From Candidatus Bathyarchaeia archaeon (GTDB lineage Archaea > Thermoproteota > Bathyarchaeia > Hecatellales > Hecatellaceae), in NCBI GenBank assembly GCA_038883335.1, contig JAVZMI010000008.1, positions 1 to 63,511 on the forward strand: a stretch of DNA of 63,511 nucleotides, in the 5' to 3' direction. Shown here one piece after another: positions 51,591-59,893 of the stretch. Under the pieces are notes generated by a model that was not told where the DNA came from, did no database searches, and worked only from the letters and a program-made list of their open reading frames with translations. Position 1 is the first letter of the stretch. Each line of letters begins with the position of its first letter. The position numbers and the translations under genes are program-made.

Positions 51591-52511
51591 GTGCCCATAA
51601 TAGAGATGGATTACATCTGGTTGAACGGAAGGTTAGTTCCGTGGAAAGACGCAAAAATACATGTCCTCACTCATGCACTCCACTACGGCAGCGGAGTCTT
51701 TGAAGGCATAAGATGCTACGATACCAGTGAAGGGCCTGCAGTCTTCAGGCTTGACGACCATCTTAAGAGGCTGTGGAATTCAGCGGCAGCCTTCTTCATG
51801 AAGATCCCTTACACGATAGGTGAGCTACACGAGGCAGTCGTCTCGCTTATAAGAGCTAACAAACTCCATGAATGCTACATCAGACCAATAGCCTATTTTG
51901 GGTACAGTGAGATGGGTTTAAACCCCACCGGCAACCCTGTAGAAGTAGCTATAGCCGCTTGGCCTTGGGGGGCATACCTGGGCGATAAAGCTATGAGCAA
52001 AGGGGCTAGGGCGAAGATCTCCTCGTATAGGCGGATACCTCCATTCTCACTACCTCCAGGGGCGAAATCTACAGGCCAATACTTGAACTCGATACTTGCA
52101 AAACTTGAAGCTTTAAGGAACGGGTGCGATGAAGCTATAATGCTGGACTCACGAGGGTTTGTAGCTGAAGGCCCAGGAGAAAATATATTTATTGTCAAAG
52201 ATGGCGTCCTTTACACGCCGTCAGCCAAGGCTGGGATACTACTTGGAATAACCCGAGACAGTGTAATAAAAATGGCCAACGATCTCGGTTACCATGTCAG
52301 AGAAGACGATGTGACAGTGGATATGTTGCTGGCGGCTGATGAGGCGTTCTTCACGGGGACAGCCACAGAAGTAGCGCCAATATGTGAAGTCGACGGTAAG
52401 AGGGTTGGTAAAGGGATTCCAGGATCAATAACTGTGACGATTCAGAAATTGTATAAGGACGTCACTAAAGGTCTCAAAAAGGAGTATGATCATTGGCTTA
52501 CACACATCTAA
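51591..52511 (+). CDS. ilvE: Branched-chain amino acid aminotransferase
   Basis: A PLP fold-type IV transaminase for the last step of Val, Ile and Leu synthesis. The 306-residue protein begins MDYIWLNGRLVPWKDAKIHVLTHALHYGSGVFEGIRCY in the usual manner, with the Schiff-base lysine in PGAKSTGQYLNSILAKLEAL and the cofactor-phosphate region GILLGITRDSVIKMA plus EAFFTGTATEVAPI. GTG 51591 follows GCAGGTGGGTTAA, a good ribosome site. It is 25 bases downstream of the asparagine-synthetase-like gene and completes a Val/Leu/Ile set with ilvD and leuA. Confidence 0.95.
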   Translation: MPIIEMDYIWLNGRLVPWKDAKIHVLTHALHYGSGVFEGIRCYDTSEGPAVFRLDDHLKRLWNSAAAFFMKIPYTIGELHEAVVSLIRANKLHECYIRPIAYFGYSEMGLNPTGNPVEVAIAAWPWGAYLGDKAMSKGARAKISSYRRIPPFSLPPGAKSTGQYLNSILAKLEALRNGCDEAIMLDSRGFVAEGPGENIFIVKDGVLYTPSAKAGILLGITRDSVIKMANDLGYHVREDDVTVDMLLAADEAFFTGTATEVAPICEVDGKRVGKGIPGSITVTIQKLYKDVTKGLKKEYDHWLTHI

Positions 52512-52792
52512 TCGGCGGCGGGTTAGATGATGTCTGCCGTTGCTACATGATCTTGGTATGTGAGCCTCAAAGGTGCAAGGCTGGAAGTTTGCCGCTTTGG
52601 GTGAGCTTGGAAGTATAAATTGCGGTCAGAATTGTCACTGTCGGCTTATGAATGCGATTTTTTTATGTATATTTTGAAGGTTAAACCCGCCTGATTTTCT
52701 CGGAAAAATAATACGTTCTACCTCCACGTCTAAACATGTGTGGGCGGATATGGCTTATTTTTGGTAGAAAGACAAAAATCTGAGTTAGAAAC
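52512..52792. other. Spacer between ilvE and the pilus operon
   Basis: About 280 bases without a supported gene. TCAAAGGTGCAAGGCTGGAAG at 52567-52587 closely resembles the T-loop intron segment of tRNA-Pro, but no tRNA can be folded around it. TTTTTTATGTATATTTT near 52656-52672 and CTTATTTTTG near 52752-52761 are TATA-like; the second is at the right distance for the TTG start at 52793. Confidence 0.4.
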
Positions 52793-53608
52793 TTGAGTTT
52801 AGGGAGAAGGTTGTCTAAAACTTCAGAGTCTCCCAAGTCAGAGGATAAATTTTCACAGAGTTTGGTTAAGATAGGTAAAGAGGCGACTAAGCTTATAGAA
52901 ACAGGAATAGACGGCCTCGACAGTGCCCTCGGCGGAGGGCTGCCTGACAGTACTCTTTTCCTCGTCATAGGAGAGGCTGGATCTCATTATGAGACCTTCG
53001 TTCAGCAGATCCTATATAACCATGCCCTTCGAGGTGGAAAGGTTGCGTATTACACAATTGAGATCTCTAGTTTAGACATTAGAGATGATATGGCAATATA
53101 CGGGTGGGATGTAGATAAACTTCCTGATGATTCATGGATCTTCGTAAATGTCCAAACGCCTGACTTACAAGAGCTATCCCAGCTTGCAGCTATCCCAATC
53201 GAGGGCCACAGAATACCTCTATCCACAACTCTAACTTCATTGAAAAGCGACTTTTTGTCTAGGGCTAAAGGGGGTAGGTGGACAGCTATGCATATGTCTC
53301 ACCTCCTTCTCCGCTACGATTTTCGCGACGTCCTCGACACCGTGTTATACATGCGATTGGTTGTCCGGCACTATCACGGGCTACATTTTATAGTTGTGCC
53401 CAGAGGAATACATGAAGATCAGAAGATAAACGCCATTAAACATCTTGTTGACGGTGTGGTGGAGTTCTCCATGCAGGAGAGGGCTAGAGAGTATGAAGGC
53501 TCTTTGACCATTAGAAAATTGAGGAAAGTGCTCCATAGAACTAGAACATTCCCGTTCATAGTTTCAGAAAAGGGAATAGTTGTTGAACGGGCTGAGAGGA
53601 TTATCTAA
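52793..53608 (+). CDS. RecA/KaiC-like protein with degenerate P-loop (ArlH-like), first gene of the pilus operon
   Basis: A 271-residue RecA-fold protein. ETGIDGLDSALGGGLPDSTLFLVIGEAGSHYETFVQQILYN has the shape of KaiC/ArlH, but the Walker A site reads GEAGSHYET, with no Gly-Lys-Thr/Ser; the Walker B strand (LHFIVVPRG) lacks the Asp. It is thus very likely unable to hydrolyse ATP. In archaella, ArlH binds the ArlI ATPase; here a secretion ATPase gene follows 92 bases later, so the same partnership is likely. TTG 52793 is the start, with CTTATTTTTG as TATA about 35 bases upstream. Confidence 0.8.
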   Translation: MSLGRRLSKTSESPKSEDKFSQSLVKIGKEATKLIETGIDGLDSALGGGLPDSTLFLVIGEAGSHYETFVQQILYNHALRGGKVAYYTIEISSLDIRDDMAIYGWDVDKLPDDSWIFVNVQTPDLQELSQLAAIPIEGHRIPLSTTLTSLKSDFLSRAKGGRWTAMHMSHLLLRYDFRDVLDTVLYMRLVVRHYHGLHFIVVPRGIHEDQKINAIKHLVDGVVEFSMQERAREYEGSLTIRKLRKVLHRTRTFPFIVSEKGIVVERAERII

Positions 53609-53699
53609 TAGTAGCAGGAGGTCTATAAGGTAGCAGGGATAAATATTATCGAAACAGGGTCAATTGGGAGATTAAGGCGGATTCAGCTGGCGGTCTGAT

Positions 53700-55271
53700 T
53701 TGAAACGGCTATTAAAATTGGGAGAAAAGAAGGCTGAGAAGAAAATCGATGAGAGAAAGGAGAAAGCTGAATCTCCCGCCCCACCTTTACCACCGAACCT
53801 CAGAATAATTAGCATCAACAATGTTATCCCTCCATATACCCATGTAGCCGTCACAAGGGATGCAGAGGGCAAGCTAGGTTACGTGGTGATAGAGCCCCAC
53901 CTATCCGACTATGAACTAAACGTAATAAATAGAATCCGAGAGATCCTTGTTGAAGAGTTAGATTTAGCCGCAGGTGAGCTGGGCACTCCAGCGAAACGTG
54001 AAGAGTTCCTTAAAGGCAAAGTTCAGGACATCATCAATAGGTATAAGATAAAGCTCGACCCTGAATCGGTGGATAAAGTAATCTACTACCTGATACGGGA
54101 CTTTGTTTATTTGGGTAAGATCGAGCCATTCATGCGCGATCACATGATAGAAGACATCTCCTGCGATGCACCCAATGTGCCCATATACATCTGGCATCGC
54201 GAGTATGAGTCGTTGCCCACGAACATAACCTTCGAGCCTGAGGAGCTCAACAAATTCGTAGTGAAGTTGGCTTACCTAGCTGGTCGTCATATCTCGGTAG
54301 CCCAGCCGATTGTTGACGGATCCCTTCCAGATGGTAGCAGGATCAATTTAACCTTCGGGTCGGAGGTCACTAAGAAAGGTAGTAGCTTCACCATCCGCAA
54401 ATTCAGAGCTGACCCCTTGACGATAACCGACCTCATCGCTTTCAACACGATCTCCGCGGAGATAGGCGCCTATCTATGGTTTCTCATCGAGAACAAAGCT
54501 TCTATCATAGTCTCCGGCGGCACTGCTACCGGCAAGACTACCTTCCTAAACTGCTTGGCCATGTTCATCCGACCTGAGTTGAAGATAGTGACCATCGAAG
54601 ATACAGCTGAGTTAAACATACCACAGGAGAACTTGATCCAAGCTCTCACACGGAGCGGCTTCGGTATAGCTGGAAAAGCAGCGGAAATAACTCTGTTCGA
54701 TCTACTTAAAAACGCCATGAGGCAGAGGCCTGACTATATTATTGTGGGTGAGATCCGTGGGGAGGAAGCCTACACGCTTCTCCAAGCGATTACAACAGGT
54801 CACGGAGGGCTAAGTAGCATGCACGCTGACTCCGTACAATCAGCCATCTACCGTTTAGAGTCCGAGCCGATGAAGATTCCCCGAAACTTCATTGCCGCTA
54901 TAAACGCGATTATAATCTTGGGGAGACCTCACGCTGAGGAGAGGGCTGCTCGACGGTTGCTTACTTGCACGGAGATAATGGGTATGGATCCTGAGACCAA
55001 GCATCTATTAACCAATACGATCTACCAGTGGGACGCTGAGCGTGATGATTTTGTTCACACTGGTACCAGTAATTTTGTGAAGCGGGTTATGGCTAAGAAA
55101 AGCTTGACTGAGGCAGTGGTGAATGAGGATCTTGGGATGAAGTCCACAATCTTAAGGTGGATGGTTGAGAATAACATCAGACGACACAGCGAGGTAGCTG
55201 ACATCATTAGACAGTTCTATTTTAATCCTGAACGTTTATACTCCAAGGCAAAATTCGGTCTTAAGACATGA
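53700..55271 (+). CDS. Type IV pilus / archaellum-type secretion ATPase (GspE/TadA/ArlI family)
   Basis: A cytoplasmic hexameric ATPase powering pilus assembly. The 523-residue protein has an N-terminal basic, poorly conserved region (1-40), an N-domain, Walker A IIVSGGTATGKTTFLNCLA (about 272-280), the Asp box TIEDTAELNIPQENLIQALT, Walker B PDYIIVGEIRGEEAYTLLQA and the His box TTGHGGLSSMHADS. All catalytic motifs are intact, in contrast with the ArlH-like neighbour. The stop overlaps the first TadC gene start by four bases. TTG 53700 follows GGCGGTCTGA. Classification as ArlI or pilus ATPase needs phylogeny. Confidence 0.94.
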   Translation: MKRLLKLGEKKAEKKIDERKEKAESPAPPLPPNLRIISINNVIPPYTHVAVTRDAEGKLGYVVIEPHLSDYELNVINRIREILVEELDLAAGELGTPAKREEFLKGKVQDIINRYKIKLDPESVDKVIYYLIRDFVYLGKIEPFMRDHMIEDISCDAPNVPIYIWHREYESLPTNITFEPEELNKFVVKLAYLAGRHISVAQPIVDGSLPDGSRINLTFGSEVTKKGSSFTIRKFRADPLTITDLIAFNTISAEIGAYLWFLIENKASIIVSGGTATGKTTFLNCLAMFIRPELKIVTIEDTAELNIPQENLIQALTRSGFGIAGKAAEITLFDLLKNAMRQRPDYIIVGEIRGEEAYTLLQAITTGHGGLSSMHADSVQSAIYRLESEPMKIPRNFIAAINAIIILGRPHAEERAARRLLTCTEIMGMDPETKHLLTNTIYQWDAERDDFVHTGTSNFVKRVMAKKSLTEAVVNEDLGMKSTILRWMVENNIRRHSEVADIIRQFYFNPERLYSKAKFGLKT

Positions 55272-56248
55272 GCAATCCAACGAGTGGAGAGAAGCCGGCT
55301 TCAAAGAAGACAAACAAGGCGAAGTCGAGTGAGAAGGTTGACTCTCCGGCTCCCATCCTTGAGAAACCTTGGTATGCAGCATACGGTTTCCTAGGACCTA
55401 TAGCCGGACCTTTACTGCCACGGCTTAAAGCATTGAGGAGTAAGCTCGTCAAGGCTGGTCTCCCTGTAGACTTCAGAGCCTACGTCAGCTTCATGCTCTT
55501 CGGGACCATGGCGGCGTTCGTAGCGACATTTAGCTTCGTAGTATCTCTAGCTCTTTTTTTGCTCAAGCTGGAGAATCTTGTCTTTTTGGGTATACCGTTT
55601 ACTTTCCTAGCCTTCTCAGCTTTGTCAGCTGGTCTGGCAGCGGCGGCTAGCTTCATCTCAATTTATTGTTACCCTTCGATCATGGTGTATGTCCGTAAGA
55701 ACAAGATTGAACAGTCTCTCTTGGCTGCAGTGAATTACATGTCAATTCTCTCCACAGCAGGTATGTCTCCGGAGAGAATCTTCAGGTCTTTAGCGGGTAG
55801 GCCTGAGATTCCAGGCATATATGAAGATGCCAAATTGATTGTGAGGGACATAGACCTCTTCGGTAAAGACTTCGTCTCTGCCCTCCAAGATGCCCGTGAG
55901 AGATCGCCCTCTAGAATGTATTCGGAGGTCTTGGACGGTTTTATCTCCACCATCTATTCTGGTGGGGATCTCGAGAAATACCTAAAGGATAGATCCGTTG
56001 ATTTGATGAGAATTCAAGTGGACTCGGTTAAAACGTTCATCAACCGGTTAGGGTTATTAGCCGAGTCAGCTGTGGCTATAATCGCCGTGTTTCCGTTACT
56101 CTTTCTGGTAATCTTCACAATGTCCTCTATACTGCCCGGAGGGATGGCGGGCGAGCCTATATTTGTCTATATTGTGCTCTACCTCATACTGCCGGCAATC
56201 TCGGCTCTGTTCCTGCTCTTTATGAGCGCGGGGGCACCTAAGAGTTGA
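55268..56248 (+). CDS. TadC/ArlJ-type pilus membrane platform protein 1
   Basis: A 326-residue membrane protein of the type II secretion system F family. A basic Pro/Lys-rich cytoplasmic N-terminus (1-35) is followed by four or more membrane helices (about 80-105, 113-140, 267-290, 300-320) around a cytoplasmic loop with the family's helical bundle (NYMSILSTAGMSPERIFRSLAG; SGGDLEKYLKDRSVDLM). It forms the inner-membrane platform contacting the ATPase. It is translationally coupled to both neighbours by four-base overlaps. Confidence 0.9.
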   Translation: MSNPTSGEKPASKKTNKAKSSEKVDSPAPILEKPWYAAYGFLGPIAGPLLPRLKALRSKLVKAGLPVDFRAYVSFMLFGTMAAFVATFSFVVSLALFLLKLENLVFLGIPFTFLAFSALSAGLAAAASFISIYCYPSIMVYVRKNKIEQSLLAAVNYMSILSTAGMSPERIFRSLAGRPEIPGIYEDAKLIVRDIDLFGKDFVSALQDARERSPSRMYSEVLDGFISTIYSGGDLEKYLKDRSVDLMRIQVDSVKTFINRLGLLAESAVAIIAVFPLLFLVIFTMSSILPGGMAGEPIFVYIVLYLILPAISALFLLFMSAGAPKS

Positions 56249-57147
56249 TGTTGATAGATAAACGTGAGATCAGGATCGGGTGGGCAGTTTCAGGTGGGGT
56301 TGGCGTTTCGCTTCTCTACGTAGTTGTCTTGGCACCTGTATTAACGCCGGGGGTTTCAGCTATCCTTGCGGGCGTTATTGACCCGTTGCTTTCTTCTTTG
56401 GGAGAGTTTCCAGTTGATAAGTTTCTCATAATAGTTTCAGTCATTGTTATGGGTCCACCCTCGTTACTTTACCATATGAGGCGGAGGTGGAAGCTTGCTG
56501 TAGATAGGAATCTGCCTGAGCTTTTGAGGGATGTGGCTCTCTCTCAGGCTACAGGTATGACTTTCATACGAGCCTTAGAGGTTTCATCCAAAAAGGACTA
56601 TGGGCCGCTCTCGTTCTTCCTCAAGAGAGCCTTGGCGAAGATTTCTTGGGGAGTACCCTATGAGAAGGCGCTCATGGACATGGCTGACCGCATCGGTACG
56701 GTTCTGGTTAGGAGGGCGGTATTGTTGATCGTCGAGACTGGGCGGATTGGGGGTAACATCATGGAGATCATGGAGTCGATTGCGAGGCACATACGAAGTT
56801 TGGAGGCTTTGGAGAGAGAGAGGCTAACTGGGATGAGGCCTAACGTCTACATAATCTATCTGGGCTTCGTGGTATTAATGGTTACGGTCGTCTTGGTTTA
56901 TACCGCATTTATATCGGAGCTATTCAGTGGAGAGTTATCCGGCAGTCTTGGGGCCATAGTGCTTCGGAGGGGGCCCTTTACACAGTCGGAGTATCTGCGG
57001 ATATATCTTCACACCACAGCTATAGTGGCCTTTTTTGGGGGGTTGGTTGCTGGGCAGTTAGGGGAGGGCTCCATACAGGGAGGGTTGAAGCATACGGTGG
57101 CGATGCTGGTCGCGACCTTGATTATATTTGTGTTCTTTGTGGTTTGA
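56245..57147 (+). CDS. TadC/ArlJ-type pilus membrane platform protein 2
   Basis: A 300-residue paralogue of the preceding protein: two N-terminal membrane helices (about 13-50), a short conserved cytoplasmic loop ELLRDVALSQATGMTFIRALE, VETGRIGGNIMEIMESIARHIRSLE, and C-terminal helices (about 205-225, 255-275, 282-300). Single long ArlJ proteins contain two such halves; here two separate genes encode them, as in Tad systems and several archaeal pili. It ends the plus-strand pilus operon, 50 bases from the convergent surface-protein gene. Confidence 0.9.
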   Translation: MMLIDKREIRIGWAVSGGVGVSLLYVVVLAPVLTPGVSAILAGVIDPLLSSLGEFPVDKFLIIVSVIVMGPPSLLYHMRRRWKLAVDRNLPELLRDVALSQATGMTFIRALEVSSKKDYGPLSFFLKRALAKISWGVPYEKALMDMADRIGTVLVRRAVLLIVETGRIGGNIMEIMESIARHIRSLEALERERLTGMRPNVYIIYLGFVVLMVTVVLVYTAFISELFSGELSGSLGAIVLRRGPFTQSEYLRIYLHTTAIVAFFGGLVAGQLGEGSIQGGLKHTVAMLVATLIIFVFFVV

Positions 57148-57197
57148 TGCAGTCATATGGTTAGGGGGTTGCACGCTTTCGCCACGACCAAGTCACC

Positions 57198-58907
57198 CTA
57201 CCAGGTTACTCTGCCTATATAAATGACACGAGTTACAAAGTATCCAAGGGCATCATAGCCCTCGATATGGACTGAGAGGTCGTATGTACCTGAAGATATC
57301 GCTACCCCGGTGTCTCCAGACCTTGAAGGTATGCTCCGAGGTTGTTGGAAGTGTAGACTTATGGTTGCATTTGGCATTATTACGTTACTGTCTCTGTCCC
57401 TGTCAATCGTCTGCTCGGTGGGGTAGGATGCGTCCATGAAGCCTAGTACGAATGAGGCATAGCTCATATTTGTAGCAACATTACGCCATGTGGCTTTGGT
57501 AGCGTAGTTTACCCAGAAGGGTAAATTGCCCTGATTTCTAACATAAATATAGTAGTCGCCCCCCTCGAACTTGAAATATACTGGAAAAGTTGCGCTTGGA
57601 ACTGGTGTACGCAAGTAGCTGGGGTAACTTTGTGTATCAAAGTAGAGTCTGAAGGAGTAATCGCTTACCCAACTTATAGTGCATCTGAGCCGCTGGTTGG
57701 AATTGAGAGTCACCGCGCCGAGGTTGTCTGTTCTGGTTATGGATACAATGTTATAAGAGGTGGCTGGGAGATACCAGTTTGTATCTAGAAGCGTCGAATA
57801 GACTGTCTGTCCGTCAAGCGAGACTATTTGATACTTGACATTCGCCGTCGAGCTTCTCCAACTGTGCCATATTTGATAGTAAATAGATAAACGCCACCCC
57901 CCAGCCGGGATCGTTCGCGTCCTAGTGTCATTAACTGTATAGAACATTACTGGGTTACCGCTACTTACCGTAACATAATAGTTATCAGTAAGGATTGGAC
58001 TAGAGGGATCCATAACTTTCCCATTCACATAAGATGTTCGATGGAAATACAGGGTGCCATCAGTTGCAGGTATCCCACCGGACAACCCGCCTGCAACCAC
58101 GGAAGTACCACTCTGCTCCGCGTACTGTACGACTTCCACTGGTACGCTAGCTGTGACGTAGTTGCCTTTAGGTGCACCGACAAACGATCCGTTAAAAGTT
58201 ATCAGCGTACCTCTAGTTGCATTGATGTAAAATGTATACGTGAAAACTGCTGTCTGGTCTGGAGGTAACAATGCCAAGCTGGCGGGTGTAGGGCCTCGCA
58301 CCCTTGTAGCTCCCGTAGAAGTTGTCAAAACTGGTACAAGATCGTAGAGGTAGTTATTTGATGTGTCATTATTGGTGATAAATAAAGATGCGGTGACATT
58401 ATTGCCCTGAAGGACAAGGGATGAAACATGGATATGCAGCCTAGCCGTAACCCTGGGCACAAGGTTGCAGCTGACTATATTGCCCCTCTCTGTTACTACG
58501 CGTATGGCGTAATTCTTCCCAGTCGCCAAAGAAACTCGAGTAATGTTACCTACCGACTCTCCTGGTGCAAGATATAGGTTATTGAAATCGTAGCTTCTAT
58601 GGTCATTATCAGTCTGGTTAATTATCCATAACTTGGTCAGATGAGCCATGCCTGTCCCCTGGTTCGTCATGTTCAGGACAAGCCTCTTCTGTGCGTTCAA
58701 GTAGGCTCTGGTTATACGTACATCTTCCTGCACCCGGCTGAGTTCAGCCTCAGTAACCTCTTGAACTGCCTTGTTATACTCGTTAAGGTTGTTTATCACC
58801 AAGAAAACCACCGAGAAACCCACGGTAAGCAGTATAAGGAAGAAGACCATGCCTATGATGGTGGCTTGCCCGTTCCGTCCCCTAAGGAGACTTCCAGTAA
58901 CCACCAT
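57198..58907 (-). CDS. Large pilin-like surface protein rich in N-glycosylation sequons
   Basis: A 569-residue protein from ATG 58907 (behind AGGGGGAACATGT). The N-terminus MVVTGSLLRGRNGQATIIGM followed by a single hydrophobic helix (about 16-38) resembles a type IV pilin or TadE/TadG-like leader. The rest is external, beta-rich, with about a dozen N-x-S/T sequons (for example NMTNQ, NVTASL, NATRGT, NGSFVG, NATISL) and few charged patches, like an adhesin or minor pilin. The start overlaps the preceding pilin gene by 26 bases. The frame extends to 58940 but that start lacks a ribosome site. Confidence 0.72.
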   Translation of the reverse strand: MVVTGSLLRGRNGQATIIGMVFFLILLTVGFSVVFLVINNLNEYNKAVQEVTEAELSRVQEDVRITRAYLNAQKRLVLNMTNQGTGMAHLTKLWIINQTDNDHRSYDFNNLYLAPGESVGNITRVSLATGKNYAIRVVTERGNIVSCNLVPRVTARLHIHVSSLVLQGNNVTASLFITNNDTSNNYLYDLVPVLTTSTGATRVRGPTPASLALLPPDQTAVFTYTFYINATRGTLITFNGSFVGAPKGNYVTASVPVEVVQYAEQSGTSVVAGGLSGGIPATDGTLYFHRTSYVNGKVMDPSSPILTDNYYVTVSSGNPVMFYTVNDTRTRTIPAGGWRLSIYYQIWHSWRSSTANVKYQIVSLDGQTVYSTLLDTNWYLPATSYNIVSITRTDNLGAVTLNSNQRLRCTISWVSDYSFRLYFDTQSYPSYLRTPVPSATFPVYFKFEGGDYYIYVRNQGNLPFWVNYATKATWRNVATNMSYASFVLGFMDASYPTEQTIDRDRDSNVIMPNATISLHFQQPRSIPSRSGDTGVAISSGTYDLSVHIEGYDALGYFVTRVIYIGRVTW

Positions 58908-59385
58908 ACATGTTCCCCCTCTCAGTCTCAACGCCCACAAGGTAAACCTTACCGCTCAACCAGCTATAAGAGACAGAGACGACCACGGACTGATCCAGTC
59001 CCAGAATCACCTCCTTGGGAAGCGTAACATCTGTCTCGTTAAATGACACTCTAATAACCTTGACAGGGGTCAACCCCGTGTTAACGACGGAAACCTTTAC
59101 CTGTCCGGGAGTATAGAACCACACATCGTCAATTATGCACCGCTCTTGAATTTTCTCCTTACTTGCTCCAAGGCTTGTCTCAAAAGAAATGCTACTCTCC
59201 GCAAAGAACCTCAACCCACTCTGGAGCACCACCAAACCCGCAATAGTAACGATGCAGATCATGAGGAGCGTGGCGAAAATTGTGCTGACACCTCTCCTTC
59301 TATATCGACAAGCCTTAGACGAATACAGCTTCAGAAACCTCAAAATTCTCCCTAACCAAGACTCCAAGGCATCTGCTTGCGTCAT
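58882..59385 (-). CDS. Type IV pilin-like protein
   Basis: A 167-residue protein. After a 33-residue basic leader comes the class III signal peptide region CRYRRRGVSTIFATLLMICIV, with prepilin cleavage expected after the Gly of RRRG, followed by one membrane helix (about 35-57) and an external beta-rich domain (VWFYTPGQVKVSVVNTGLTP). The leader is long for an archaeal pilin. It begins seven bases downstream of the 151-residue gene and overlaps the large surface-protein gene, within the minus-strand operon. A minor pilin or assembly pilin. Confidence 0.78.
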   Translation of the reverse strand: MTQADALESWLGRILRFLKLYSSKACRYRRRGVSTIFATLLMICIVTIAGLVVLQSGLRFFAESSISFETSLGASKEKIQERCIIDDVWFYTPGQVKVSVVNTGLTPVKVIRVSFNETDVTLPKEVILGLDQSVVVSVSYSWLSGKVYLVGVETERGNMYGGYWKSP

Positions 59386-59391
59386 TTTAGA

Positions 59392-59847
59392 TTAAACTTT
59401 ACGTCTCTTCTCGAGCCCTGTCAGGCTCTCCTTTATAGTCTGGAGAGCCTCCAAATGTCTCTCATGGATCTTCCTCTGCTCAGCAACCGCCTTCCGCAGT
59501 ATAGGCATAACAATATTGAAGATACGGATAACCGCCTCAGGCTGATACTCTGAGAGATCGTGTAGTTTAACCTCTCCTTCCTTCAACCTAATCAGGATCA
59601 CGCCTGAGCGGTCGAGGACGGCTGACTCAACTGTTTTTCCTTTGAGCTTCGGAAACTCGCCGTAAGCCGAGGGTGGGAGTTCCACTGTGTCCAACTCTGC
59701 GTGGGTTACAACTATCCTTAAGAGATCAATTATGTCCGCCTTCAGCTTGTATATCATCTGTTTAACTGTGTGAACTTGTTCAATATCGTCAACAACAACC
59801 TTCAGGTGATCTAGAAGTGTCTCAAACTCACTCTCATACGCCGCCAT
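59392..59847 (-). CDS. Conserved-looking unknown protein of the MoxR-VWA-pilin operon
   Basis: A 151-residue soluble protein, not recognised. It has an N-terminal helix (ESEFETLLDHLKVVVDDIEQ), a segment with AYGEFPKLKGKTVESAVLDR and a SGVILIRLKEGEVKLHDLSE beta sheet, and a long C-terminal amphipathic helix with heptads (VMPILRKAVAEQRKIHERHL). It sits between the VWA gene (46 bases) and the pilin (seven bases), always on the same strand, so it is probably an adaptor between the remodelling module and the pilus. Confidence 0.7.
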   Translation of the reverse strand: MAAYESEFETLLDHLKVVVDDIEQVHTVKQMIYKLKADIIDLLRIVVTHAELDTVELPPSAYGEFPKLKGKTVESAVLDRSGVILIRLKEGEVKLHDLSEYQPEAVIRIFNIVMPILRKAVAEQRKIHERHLEALQTIKESLTGLEKRRKV

Positions 59848-59893
59848 CTACTTCCCTTCTAGAACTTTACACAGTTCATTATTCTTCTCTGGT

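Noticed and set aside
52512-52610. Possible tRNA or C/D-box RNA (GATGATG, GCGGC/GCCGC, CTTGG)
   Set aside because: No full cloverleaf: T-stem does not pair, and no CUGA D-box is found at the right distance.
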